This document shows positions 1 through 8,861 of a stretch of DNA of 64,000 nt, in pieces. This DNA is from Thiosocius sp963719025 (GTDB lineage: Bacteria; Pseudomonadota; Gammaproteobacteria; Chromatiales; Chromatiaceae). A model generated the notes under the pieces. It saw nothing but the letters and a program-made list of their open reading frames with translations, was not told where the DNA came from and ran no database searches. The first letter of the stretch is position 1. Each line of letters opens with the position of its first letter. Location of the stretch: assembly GCA_963719025.1 (NCBI GenBank), contig CAVRBK010000058.1, positions 1-64,000 of the forward strand, in the 5' to 3' direction. The translations under genes and the position numbers were made by a program.

Positions 1-2
1 CT

Positions 3-644
3 AACCCGACGTGCTCATTTAGAGATTATGTGGATCTCATTATCTCGAAAGAGGAGTACAATCGCTGTATTTCCGATGTGATGAGGCAGGTGAATCCTAC
101 TCCTCCAACACCAAGCCCTGTATCTGCTCCTACGCAAGATTCTTTGGACGTTTGTCCCGAATTTATTCCTAGAGGACCTGTCCAAGAAACTTCTGTGTCC
201 CTTAATGGATATCCAAGTGAAAGCTCTTTGTTTCTCTCATGTGCAGATCTACATGGAAGATACGGCTACGGTTCTGGCAAGGCGGCATGCGACGATATTT
301 TTGGATCAGCCGCAGTCGACTGTTTGGATTCCCTTGCCCCAGCTACTGACACTGGTACCGCGAAAGCGTGTCCGTGTTGGCCGGAGGGCGATGCAGCTAG
401 TGTTATCGTTCCGGACAAAAAGAGTAGTTTTCCGTACTTCATCGCCAGGGAACTTGATGGAATCATCGAATTGGATTACGGAAGTGTTACAACCAGGTTG
501 GAGATTGAGCAATGCAGAGTGTGGCCAAATGGACAAACCCCTTTGGTCATGGCTGTTACAGCGGAAGAGTACAACCGCTGCTTCCTTGACATGTCGAAAC
601 TTTTCAGGGAAGAAATTGTTACGACATTTGGACTCGAAGTATGA
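3..644 (+). CDS. Partial ORF of unknown function with duplicated EEYNRC motif
   Basis: The reading frame is open from the first complete codon of the window to a TGA at 642-644, about 213 codons, with no in-frame ATG near its left end, so it is either the C-terminal part of a longer protein or a chance ORF. I do not recognise the product. The motif EEYNRC occurs twice, near the start (ISKEEYNRCISD) and near the end (VTAEEYNRCFLD), about 165 residues apart, separated by a Pro/Thr/Ser-rich and Cys-containing middle. The duplicated motif argues weakly that it is real coding sequence. It could be an exon of a eukaryotic gene. Function cannot be given. Confidence 0.3.
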   Translation, partial: NPTCSFRDYVDLIISKEEYNRCISDVMRQVNPTPPTPSPVSAPTQDSLDVCPEFIPRGPVQETSVSLNGYPSESSLFLSCADLHGRYGYGSGKAACDDIFGSAAVDCLDSLAPATDTGTAKACPCWPEGDAASVIVPDKKSSFPYFIARELDGIIELDYGSVTTRLEIEQCRVWPNGQTPLVMAVTAEEYNRCFLDMSKLFREEIVTTFGLEV

Positions 645-1170
645 GAAGCCTGTGCCATAAATATATTTTGCGTGTTGTCGTAATGTACGCAATATACTGG
701 TAGTGCGTAATAATAATAAACCCTTTTGAAGGAGATACTCCGCTCCGCGCAGCACACTCGAGAAAATAAAAAGCAACAAGTCGTTAAAATAAGTATGTTG
801 GTACACGTTTGAAGTATGATGCGCAGCTATGCGTCTGAAAAACTACCCATAATTTCTGTTCAGTGAGTGCTGCCTCGTGGGTCCTCGTTTGATGGGCCAG
901 AATACGTTGTAGTGATGATCGTAACGAAATGTATCTGACGGCCAACAAAGCCAGCAACAACTGCTTCTTTTTCGAAGATTTTGTCGTTGTGGACGCCGTG
1001 CGAGCTCACCCACCAATTTTGGATAAACGAGGAATCGCGAGACGGGTGCACGTCACCACTAACAAGCGGATCGGCAATGCCAAACCCGCGACGAGAAACA
1101 CACGCGAGCTGCCTGCCGCCTCTTTGTTGTTGTTGTTTATAACATCAGCCGACGCCTCCACAAACAGCTT

Positions 1171-1243
1171 GGTCGCTTGGCTCAATTGGCAGAGCGTGGC
1201 ACCGAAGATGCTGAGGTTGTCGGTTCGAACCCGACAGTGGCCA
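1171..1243 (+). tRNA. tRNA-Phe (GAA), non-bacterial type
   Basis: A complete 73-nt cloverleaf can be folded: acceptor stem 1171-1177 with 1236-1242 (with G-T pairs), D arm GCTC/GAGC, anticodon stem TGGCA/TGCTG around loop CCGAAGA giving anticodon GAA (1204-1206), five-base variable loop, and a perfect T arm GTCGG/CCGAC with TTCGAAC. Discriminator A at 1243; no CCA is encoded. Position 33 is C instead of the near-universal T, which is odd for an elongator tRNA and may mean a pseudogene, a sequencing error or an atypical tRNA. Decodes UUC/UUU. It lies 14 nt upstream of tRNA-Tyr. Confidence 0.8.
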
Positions 1244-1257
1244 AAATATATTCTTTC

Positions 1258-1331
1258 CCGTGCTTAGCTCAGCCTGGCAGAGCGCCGGACTGTAGTTCCG
1301 GAAGTCATCGGTTCGAGCCCGATAGCACAGA
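1258..1331 (+). tRNA. tRNA-Tyr (GTA), eukaryotic/archaeal type
   Basis: A 74-nt cloverleaf with D arm GCTC/GAGC, anticodon stem CCGGA/TCCGG, loop CTGTAGT (anticodon GTA at 1292-1294), five-base variable loop and T arm ATCGG/CCGAT. The first pair is C1:G72 and the variable arm is short; bacterial tRNA-Tyr has G1:C72 and a long variable arm, so this gene is not bacterial. Pair 2-71 is a C.A mismatch (1259/1329). No intron and no encoded CCA. A-box-like (TAGCTCAGCCTGG) and B-box-like (GGTTCGAGCCC) internal promoter elements are present. Confidence 0.88.
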
Positions 1332-1339
1332 TTTACACA

Positions 1340-1347
1340 TTTTTTTA
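1340..1347 (+). terminator. T8 tract, likely RNA polymerase III terminator
   Basis: Eight consecutive T residues begin 8 nt after the tRNA-Tyr gene. The spacer between the two tRNAs has no run of four T, so both may be made as one dicistronic Pol III transcript ending here. Confidence 0.6.
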
Positions 1348-2690
1348 CTGATTGCTCACCATGGGATCAGAAACAACCAGGAATGTCCTCATACTAGCCG
1401 ATCACACTTGCGGATTCATTCATATCGATCCATGACAGAAGACTGCTCCGAGGGCGTCGTCCTTGTCCCTTTTTACGAACCCGAGAAAACCAAATAACAG
1501 AGGGTCCCCCGTGGCAACTACTATTATTGTCTTCCTGCGCACCGATAACAGAAGAAATGAGTATTCGACCAGTAAGTGAACGCCTGTTGCTCGTACTGAA
1601 TTGTTTCTCTGATGCTGAGAGGGATAAATCCAGTCCAGCGAAATCATTCATTGAAAGTAAAACCGTGACCAAAACAGCACGATCCGCCTTCGGTTTGCTC
1701 CACGACTTGCGGACACTGAGCAGAATTTCTGTGGGCTATTGATTGTCCTGTATTGGCGTGCCCATGCCAAGGCAAAGGAGAATTTAGAATCTTGCCGTGA
1801 ATTAAATCATTTATCGAATAATAGTGTCCAATCAAAAGTGAGCGTGCGTTGTTCAATTCGAAGAGACGACGCCATGTCGTCGTAGCAGGCGCAGACAAAT
1901 CCTGTGAAATTCCACATTGTACGCTTGACCAGAGGTGCGCTACAGTACTCAGAGATTGAGCCGTCTCGGGTTGCGGCGGCCACGGTAACAGTCGGGGAGT
2001 TTCCAAGGTGATTAACGCAGCTCGTAACTCATCCGCTTAAATCAGCGCCCATCGCATCCAGAGCACAAGCGGCGAATTGCAGTCCAGATGACATCCAAAG
2101 TACTCTTTGTCGGAATTGAGGTGTTTGGAATCGATGAGCGTCGGTTGGATTGAGAAAGGAAAAGAACTTCAAGAACCACTTTCAAGTGCAATCGGTCGAG
2201 ATACCAAACACCATCTGGAACGTTCTTGGTAGGTAGACACGCAGTCGATGTAGAACGTATCGAAAAGAATTGACTCACTGTCAGATTCAAAAGAACTGCA
2301 AGCGGCGCCGTCCCGATCGCGCCGAAGCGAAGAATTTTGACTGCGGTGTCTTCGAAATGGAAGACACACCACTGCTGCTGTGTCGAGGACAAGCTACCTC
2401 CCACATCAGCATCCGATCACATCTTCATACTACAGTGCCTCTGTGTTTTCGATTCCGGCATGCAAACCCCGTTTCTCTCTACGATTCCGTAACAAGGCAT
2501 TGTTAGCTCCCGATAAGTGGAGATATCAGAGAATAGCATGCAATCGTTTGCAATTGAACTAGGGACAGAATATGACTGTAAAAGTGCAATCGCCTTACTT
2601 TATGAAGCTCGTTAATGCTACGTAATCGTTATATGCAATGTACTAAAGGCAAGCGATGGAACACAACATGAACTAGAATATGAAGCGACA

Positions 2691-2711
2691 CCCGGCTTGC
2701 CCTGCTTGAGG
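2691..2711. other. Junction between eukaryote-like and bacterial DNA inside acnB
   Basis: Recognisable AcnB sequence begins at the GGC codon at 2711 (GVVLGGKIAPIFFNT), in the middle of the protein. Upstream of about 2700 the same frame no longer resembles aconitase, composition drops, and there is no bacterial gene. No insertion-sequence end or target duplication is visible at the join. The exact breakpoint cannot be fixed to better than about 20 bases. Confidence 0.75.
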
Positions 2712-4505
2712 GCGTGGTGCTGGGCGGCAAGATCGCGCCGATCTTCTTCAACACGGTTGAGGACTCAGGCGCGCTGCCGATCGAGTGCCCGGTCGACGAC
2801 CTGGCGATGGGCGATGTGATCGTGGTCAAACCGTACGAGGGCAGGATCGAGAACGAGTCCGGCGAAGTCATCTCCGAATTCGAACTGAAGACCGAGGTCA
2901 TCCTCGACGAGGTCGAAGGCCGGTGGTCGTATTCCGCTGATCATCGGCCGCAGCCTCACTGCCAAGGCGCGTGAGTCACTCGGCCTCGGCCACAGCGACG
3001 TGTTCCGTACCCCGGTCGATCCGGCCGACAGCGGCAAGGGCTTCACCCTGGCGCAGAAGATGGTCGGCAAGGCCTGCGGTGTCGGCGGCATCCGTCCGGG
3101 CACCTACTGCGAGCCGCGCATGAGCACGGTCGGCAGCCAGGACACCACCGGTCCGATGACCCGCGATGAACTCAAAGAGCTGGCCTGCCTTGGCTTCTCT
3201 GCCGACCTGGTGATGCAGTCGTTCTGTCACACCGCGGCCTATCCGAAGCCGGTCGATATCAGTACCCAGCACACCCTGCCGGACTTCATCCAGACCCGTG
3301 GCGGTGTCTCGCTGCGTCCGGGTGACGGCATCATCCACAGCTGGCTGAACCGCATGCTGCTGCCTGACCAGGTGGGTACCGGTGGCGATTCGCACACCCG
3401 TTTCCCGCTCGGCATCTCTTTCCCGGCCGGTTCCGGCCTGGTGGCCTTCGGTGCCGCGCTGGGCGTTATCCCGCTGGATATGCCCGAGTCGGTGCTGGTC
3501 AAGTTCACCGGTGAGATGCAGCCGGGTATCACCCTGCGTGACCTGGTCAACGCGATCCCTTATGCGGCCCTCAAGCGCGGTCTGCTGACGGTCGAGAAGA
3601 AGGGCAAGAAGAACGTCTACAACGGCCGTATCCTCGAGATCCAGGGGCTGCCGGATCTGACCGTCGAACAGGCATTCGAACTGTCCGACGCCTCGGCCGA
3701 GCGTTCCGCCGGCGGCTGCACCATCGAGCTGTCGGAAGATTCGGTCGCCGAGTACCTGCGGTCGAACATCGTCATGCTGCGCTGGATGATCGACAACGGC
3801 TACGGCGATGTCCGCACGCTCGAGCGTCGTGCCCGTGCGATGGAAGAGTGGCTGGAAAACCCGAGCCTGATGCGTGCCGACGACGATGCCGAGTACGCCG
3901 AGGTGGTCGAGATCAACATGTCCGAGATCACCGAGCCGCTGCTGGCCTGCCCGAACGATCCGGATGATGTGAAGACACTGTCTGACGTGGCGGGTGCCAA
4001 AATCGACGAGGTATTCATCGGTTCGTGCATGACCAACATCGGTCACTTCCGCGCTGCCGGCAAGCTGCTGCAGTCCGCCGGTGAGGTGATCCCGACCCGC
4101 CTGTGGATCGCACCACCGACCAAGATGGACGAGCACCTGCTGATGGAAGAGGGTTACTACAATATCTTTGCCGCAGCCGGTGCGCGCACCGAGATGCCGG
4201 GTTGTTCGCTTTGCATGGGCAACCAGGCGCGCATCGCGGCCGGCTCGACCGCGGTCTCGACCTCGACCCGTAACTTCCCGAATCGCCTGGGACAGGGTGC
4301 CGACGTGTACCTGGCCTCGGCCGAACTGGCGGCCATCGCTTCAATATTGGGCAAGCTGCCGACGGCTGCCGAGTACATGGAGTACGCCGGCAAGATCGAC
4401 AGCATGGCGCCGGAGATCTACAAGTACCTCAACTTTGATCAGATTCCGGAGTTTGTGGCGTCGGCCGAGCGTGGCCAGGAAGTGGTATTGAAACTGGCAA
4501 GCTGA
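2711..4505 (+). CDS. acnB: Aconitate hydratase B, C-terminal two-thirds, one frameshift
   Basis: Catalyses citrate to isocitrate through cis-aconitate in the TCA cycle and binds a 4Fe-4S cluster. The readable protein covers roughly residues 320 to the end of an 865-residue AcnB, including the IGSCMTNIGH segment (cluster Cys) and the CSLCMGNQAR segment with the other two cluster Cys, and STSTRNFPNR. The N-terminal HEAT-like and swivel regions are missing because the contig switches to unrelated DNA near 2700. One extra base near 2918 shifts frame in the stretch DEVE(A)GGRIPLIIG; the main frame resumes and runs from about 2920 to the TGA at 4503-4505. A terminator follows directly. Identity is certain; completeness is lost at the join. 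Confidence 0.95.
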
Positions 4506-4534
4506 TTGCCAGCGGCGCTGCGGCGCCGGCGACG

Positions 4535-4568
4535 AAAAAACCCCGGCCGGTCGGTCGGGGTTTTTTTG
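4535..4568. terminator. Rho-independent terminator after acnB
   Basis: A6 run, then a GC-rich hairpin with CCCCG/CGGGG stem (4541-4560), then T7 at 4561-4567. The flanking A and T runs make it potentially bidirectional; here it ends acnB. Confidence 0.85.
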
Positions 4569-4790
4569 TGCCGTTTTGTTCCCGCGATCTGCCGACTGGT
4601 TCCCAAAAAAGGACTGAAAAGCCCGCCCGGTTGTTACCGAGTGTTTAAAGGTGTTTCTGCTTGCGAATTATCAATGTGCAGTTGTTTGATGCAGCGCAAC
4701 ATTTAAGTCGAGCACACTGTCGGAATGTCTTAACTCTGACCGGTGCGCGCCGATAATTGATACAGAAGCAACAACATAGGCGATGAAGCG

Positions 4791-5219
4791 ATGAAGGCCG
4801 GTGGCACTAACAAACCGGGGCTCGAAGAGACCTTTGAACAGATCGATGCGATCGAGTTGAGCGATGCTCATTCCAGTGTCGATCACTCGGTGCACTACAC
4901 CCATGACATGCCCGAAGACACGGCCGAGGCCTCGGCGCGCGTGCTGACCAGGATTGTTCCGCTGATTTATGGCGCCATGCTGGGCGGCGTTATAGACAAC
5001 CTGCCACTCGGGCTGGCGCTCGGGCTGATCGTGACGATGGCGCTGGACATGAAGATGGGTGCACGCTCAATGTTCAGACCGTTACTTCAACCGCTACTGC
5101 ATGTCATCTGTCCCGTGGTGAGCATGTCGGCTCACGGGCTCGCCCGCTTGATAAAAGGCGTCGGGTTGCGTGCGCCATTGGCACTGCGCAACCTGCACTG
5201 CGGTACCTCGCATCACTGA
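4791..5219 (+). CDS. Hypothetical protein with one membrane-like segment
   Basis: 142 residues, no family recognised. The first 50 residues are acidic and polar; residues about 54-85 (VPLIYGAMLGGVIDNLPLGL and onward) are hydrophobic and could form one or two membrane spans; the C-terminal third is basic with several His and Cys and ends CGTSHH. ATG at 4791 has only a weak upstream purine stretch (AGGCGATG). It stands alone between the acnB terminator and sucA, 285 bases after acnB. Codon use is like its bacterial neighbours, so it is probably real, but no function can be given. Confidence 0.6.
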   Translation: MKAGGTNKPGLEETFEQIDAIELSDAHSSVDHSVHYTHDMPEDTAEASARVLTRIVPLIYGAMLGGVIDNLPLGLALGLIVTMALDMKMGARSMFRPLLQPLLHVICPVVSMSAHGLARLIKGVGLRAPLALRNLHCGTSHH

Positions 5220-5418
5220 GCGCGATTACGCGACGCTGCGATAGCAAGCATCATCGGTCGCCGGGACGGCCGGTGTGCTTTTTCTGTTTTTTTCTGTGCC
5301 CGCCGGCATCGCTGGTCTGGGTATTTCAGATATAGTTGTTCGCAGACTTGGCCTCTGCGATGTCTCTGCGTGATGCGTCATGCCAGATGGCATCGCTCAA
5401 CGATGGAAGTAGTACGCG

Positions 5419-8277
5419 ATGCCCTCGTTTTCCCGCGACCCGGTAAAAACGTCCCTGACCAATCAACAACGCGCCTCCGGTTTCAGCGGGGCGAATGCCG
5501 AATACATCGATCAGTTGTACGAGGCCTTTTGTGAATCGCCGGAGAGTGTCTCGGCGGAATGGCGCAGTTTCTTTTATGGCTTCGAGCATGGCGCGGGAGA
5601 TCCGGCCGCCGCGGTTCGACCGATGGCGCCCCCGGCCCTGGGTGAGTCTTCCCAGCCGTTGTCCGGCGTTGAGCGCCTGATCCTTGCGTATCGACTGCTC
5701 GGTCACCTGTATGCCGATATCGATCCGCTTGGCCTGACCGAACGGGTGCGGCCAAAAGAACTGACGCCGGCGTATTACGGGCTGGAGCAGGGCAATCTGC
5801 AGCAGACCATCAGCGTGGTATCGATCGATGCCGAGCGCGCCATTCCGGTGCATGAAGTCATCGATACGCTCGAGCGCGTGTACTGCGGCACGCTCGCCTG
5901 CGAGCATATGCATCTTTCGGCGTCTGACGAGCGGCGCTGGATCGAACGTCGCCTGGAGTCGACCCGGGGCCTCTGGTCTGATCAGCATTCGGCCGAGGCG
6001 CGTATCGACCTGTTGCGCGATCTCACGGCGGCAGAGGGTCTGGAGCAGTTTCTGCATCGTCGCTATGTCGGTCAGAAGCGCTTTTCGCTTGAAGGTGGCG
6101 ACTCGCTGATCCCGTTGCTCGACGAGATCGTGCAGGGCGGGGGTCGACATGGCATTACCGACATCGTGATCGGCATGGCGCATCGCGGGCGGCTCAACGT
6201 GCTGGTGAACCTGCTTGGCAAGGCGCCGAGTGAAATGTTCTCCGAGTTCGAAGGGAATCTGGATGCCGATCCGCAGAGTGGCTCGGGCGATGTGAAATAT
6301 CACCAGGGGTTCTATTCGGATATTCAGACCGCGGGCGGCCCGGTACACCTTTCGCTGGCGTTCAATCCCTCGCATCTGGAGATCGTTGCGCCGGTGGTGC
6401 AGGGTGGTTGTCGCGCCCGCCAGGACCGTCATGGTGACGAGGATGCGCGCAGCCAGGTGCTGCCGGTGATCGTGCACGGTGATGCGGCGTTTATCGGCCA
6501 GGGCGTGGTCACCGAGACCCTGAACCTGTCGAAGACCCCGGCCTACGGCAGCGGTGGCACCATCCACGTGGTGATCAACAACCAGATCGGCTTCACCACC
6601 AGTCATCCGCAGGAGGCCCGCAGTACCCTGTACTGCACCGAGGTGGCGAAGCTGATCCAGGCGCCGATCTTCCATGTCAACGGCGACGATCCGGATGCGG
6701 TGCTGTTCGTCACGCGACTTGCATTGGACTACCGCGCGACCTTCAACAACGACGTGGTCATCGACCTGGTGTGTTATCGGCGGCAGGGGCACAACGAGGC
6801 GGACGAGCCGATGATGACCCAGCCGGAGATGTACCGGCGCATCCGCCAGATGGATACGACCCGTGCGATGTTTGCGCAGCGGCTGATCAGTGATGGCATC
6901 GTCTCGGCGCAGCAGGTGGAGCAGATCCGCGATGAGTATCGTGCCTCGCTCGAGCACGGCAAGGTGGTGGTGCGCGAGTTTCTGCGTGGATCCAGGAGTG
7001 GTTACGAGGCGCATTGGGAACAGTATCTGAACGCCCGCCCCAACGAGGTGGTGGACACTCGGGTGCCGCAGGCCGAACTGAAACGCCTCGGTGCACTGAC
7101 ACTGCGGCGCCCCGATGGTTTCGAATTGCAGCGCGGTGTGGCGCGCGTGGTCAATGAACGCCAGCGCATGTTGAACGGCGAGGTGCCGCTCGACTGGGGC
7201 ATGGCCGAGTTGCTGGCCTATGCCTCCCTGCTGAACGAGGGGTACGCGGTGAGATTGTCTGGCCAGGATTCGATCCGTGGCACCTTCGCCCACCGGCATG
7301 CGGCCTTCTATGATCAGAATACCTACGAAAGCTTCATCCCGCTGGCCCATATAGCCGAAGATCAGCCGCGCTTCGAGGTGATCAACTCGCTGTTGTCCGA
7401 GCTTGCGGTGCTTGGCTTTGAATACGGCTATGCGACATCGATGCCCAACGCGCTGGTGATCTGGGAGGCGCAGTTCGGCGATTTTGCCAATGGCGCACAG
7501 ATGGTGATCGACCAGTTCATTGCCAGTGGCTTTCTGAAGTGGGGCCGGCTGTGCCAGCTGACGCTGTTTCTGCCGCACGGTTTCGAGGGGCAGGGTCCGG
7601 AGCATTCGTCGGCGCGCCTCGAACGTTTTCTGCAGCTGTGTGCCGAGCTGAATATGCGGGTCTGGGTGCCGACCACGCCAGCCCAGTTCTTTCACCTGCT
7701 GCGCGATCAGATGAAGCGACGCTTCCGTCGTCCACTGGTGGTGATGACGCCGAAGAGCCTGCTGCGGCATCCGCTGTCCAAGTCGTCGCTCAGTGCACTG
7801 TCGGGTGGCGCTCTGGCCGTCGTGCAGCCCGAGTCCGATGCACTCGACCCGGCTGCCGTACGGCGCGTGGTGCTGTGCAGCGGCAAGGTGTATTTCGACC
7901 TGTTGGCGGCACGTCGCGAGCGTGAGATCAGCGACATCGCCTTGCTTCGCGTGGAGCAGCTGTACCCGTTTCCGCGGCGGCGCTTGGGTGAACTGTTGGC
8001 CGACTATCCGAACGCGTGCGAACTGGTGTGGTGCCAGGAAGAGCCGCGTAACCAGGGTGCCTGGTACCAGATCCAGCATCACCTGCGGGTGCTGACCGGA
8101 GAGGATCAGACACTGGGCTACGCGGGGCGGGCACCGTCGGCGTCGCCGGCCTGCGGTAGTGCGAAACTGCATCGTGCGCAGCAGCAGGGTCTGGTCGACA
8201 CGGCGCTGTCAGGAGGGCGGGTCGATGATCCGGGTGAACGTCTGGAGGATACTGACGAGCACGATCACGGGTGGTGA
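5419..8277 (+). CDS. sucA: 2-oxoglutarate dehydrogenase E1 component
   Basis: Thiamine-diphosphate-dependent decarboxylase of the 2-oxoglutarate dehydrogenase complex, making succinyl-dihydrolipoyl-E2 in the TCA cycle. 952 residues (E. coli 933). The N-terminal segment YIDQLYEAFCESPESVSAEW matches the E2-binding start of SucA; GMAHRGRLNVLVN, FNPSHLEIV, VINNQIGFTTS and the HNEADEPMMTQPEMY region are hallmark E1 motifs, and FLPHGFEGQGPEHSSARLER lies in the pyrimidine domain. The C-terminus runs about 15 residues beyond the usual end after LVDTALSG, which may be natural or caused by an indel. The usual partner sucB does not follow; minus-strand and unrelated genes do. Confidence 0.95.
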   Translation: MPSFSRDPVKTSLTNQQRASGFSGANAEYIDQLYEAFCESPESVSAEWRSFFYGFEHGAGDPAAAVRPMAPPALGESSQPLSGVERLILAYRLLGHLYADIDPLGLTERVRPKELTPAYYGLEQGNLQQTISVVSIDAERAIPVHEVIDTLERVYCGTLACEHMHLSASDERRWIERRLESTRGLWSDQHSAEARIDLLRDLTAAEGLEQFLHRRYVGQKRFSLEGGDSLIPLLDEIVQGGGRHGITDIVIGMAHRGRLNVLVNLLGKAPSEMFSEFEGNLDADPQSGSGDVKYHQGFYSDIQTAGGPVHLSLAFNPSHLEIVAPVVQGGCRARQDRHGDEDARSQVLPVIVHGDAAFIGQGVVTETLNLSKTPAYGSGGTIHVVINNQIGFTTSHPQEARSTLYCTEVAKLIQAPIFHVNGDDPDAVLFVTRLALDYRATFNNDVVIDLVCYRRQGHNEADEPMMTQPEMYRRIRQMDTTRAMFAQRLISDGIVSAQQVEQIRDEYRASLEHGKVVVREFLRGSRSGYEAHWEQYLNARPNEVVDTRVPQAELKRLGALTLRRPDGFELQRGVARVVNERQRMLNGEVPLDWGMAELLAYASLLNEGYAVRLSGQDSIRGTFAHRHAAFYDQNTYESFIPLAHIAEDQPRFEVINSLLSELAVLGFEYGYATSMPNALVIWEAQFGDFANGAQMVIDQFIASGFLKWGRLCQLTLFLPHGFEGQGPEHSSARLERFLQLCAELNMRVWVPTTPAQFFHLLRDQMKRRFRRPLVVMTPKSLLRHPLSKSSLSALSGGALAVVQPESDALDPAAVRRVVLCSGKVYFDLLAARREREISDIALLRVEQLYPFPRRRLGELLADYPNACELVWCQEEPRNQGAWYQIQHHLRVLTGEDQTLGYAGRAPSASPACGSAKLHRAQQQGLVDTALSGGRVDDPGERLEDTDEHDHGW

Positions 8278-8290
8278 GCGTATATTATGA

Positions 8291-8485
8291 TCAGCGTGGG
8301 GTGATGAAGAAGGTCATGATGGCGGCCGATGTTTCGCCGTCTGCCAGGATCGCCACCGTCCATTTGGGGATGGCCTGGATGGCCCAGATGATAAACACGA
8401 TCAGCACGATTTTTCTGCCACGCGACATCGCGGCGAGGCGTTCTGACAGCTCTGGTGGTGGGTCGTTCTTTGATGGCACACCCAT
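8291..8485 (-). CDS. Small single-span membrane protein, unknown
   Basis: 64 residues: a polar N-terminus (MGVPSKNDPPPELSERLAAM), a basic stop (RGRK), one hydrophobic span about residues 25-47 (IVLIVFIIWAIQAIPKWTVAIL), then a short tail. The ATG at 8485 is preceded by an excellent Shine-Dalgarno sequence (AGGAGG, complement of 8494-8499) at 8-nt spacing, which is the main reason to believe it. It is convergent with sucA, whose stop lies 13 bases away. No family recognised. Confidence 0.65.
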   Translation of the reverse strand: MGVPSKNDPPPELSERLAAMSRGRKIVLIVFIIWAIQAIPKWTVAILADGETSAAIMTFFITPR

Positions 8486-8602
8486 GATCCGCTCCTCCTG
8501 AAACAGTGCCGTGCGTTATTCGCCGGTCTTGGTTTTCTGCAGGAAGACTAGCATTGTTCGAGCCGGATGCCATGGGCACGAAAAGGGAACCGAGAGAAGG
8601 GT

Positions 8603-8842
8603 ATGGATGATCGATATAAGCAGGCGCTGATGCTGGCGAAGGAAGGGCAATGGGATGCGGCGCACGCCATTGTGCAATCGACAACCGATCGCCTTGCATG
8701 CCTCATCCATGCCTATCTGCACCGTGTCGAAGGCGATTTCGCCGATGCCCGGTATTGGTATCAGCGCGCCGGCGAAGAGATGTCGGATGATTCGCTGCGC
8801 AACGAATGGCAGCGGCTGTACAAACTCGTCGACGAAAACTGA
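8603..8842 (+). CDS. Small conserved hypothetical protein, TPR-like
   Basis: 79 residues starting at ATG 8603, behind a purine-rich GAGAGAAGG. The sequence reads as two helix pairs (YKQALMLAKEGQWDAAHAIV, then LIHAYLHRVEGDFADARYWYQRAG), resembling tetratricopeptide/Sel1-like repeats and a small family I recall from beta- and gammaproteobacteria without known function. A longer ORF opens at 8567, but 8603 has the better ribosome binding site. It ends 20 bases before the convergent U32 gene. Confidence 0.7.
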   Translation: MDDRYKQALMLAKEGQWDAAHAIVQSTTDRLACLIHAYLHRVEGDFADARYWYQRAGEEMSDDSLRNEWQRLYKLVDEN

Positions 8843-8861
8843 GGGCCGTGGCCCGATCGCC

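Larger units (their letters stand above)
1..2700. other. AT-richer, eukaryote-like segment joined to bacterial DNA
   Basis: This stretch is visibly lower in GC than the rest and has long non-coding spans, whereas the remaining 61 kb is packed with bacterial genes. It contains a partial ORF at its left edge and two adjacent tRNA genes of non-bacterial type. Bases 661-1170 and 1348-2690 hold no gene that I can support; the short ORFs there have no recognisable domain, no ribosome binding site and no bacterial codon pattern. No LTR, terminal inverted repeat or rRNA was seen. Eukaryotic nuclear DNA is the most likely source, archaeal DNA is a weaker alternative. Origin is an inference; the compositional break and the tRNA features are seen directly. 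Confidence 0.7.

Noticed and set aside
1332..2690. Retrotransposon or other mobile element in the eukaryote-like segment
   Set aside because: No long terminal repeats, reverse transcriptase or integrase motifs; small ORFs have no recognisable content.
2976..4136. Long minus-strand frame over acnB
   Set aside because: Shadow of the conserved AcnB frame, with no family resemblance.
5326..8172. 948-codon open frame on the minus strand
   Set aside because: It lies wholly antisense to sucA, has low-complexity His/Gln/Arg-rich translation and no domain; GC-rich codon use creates such shadows.
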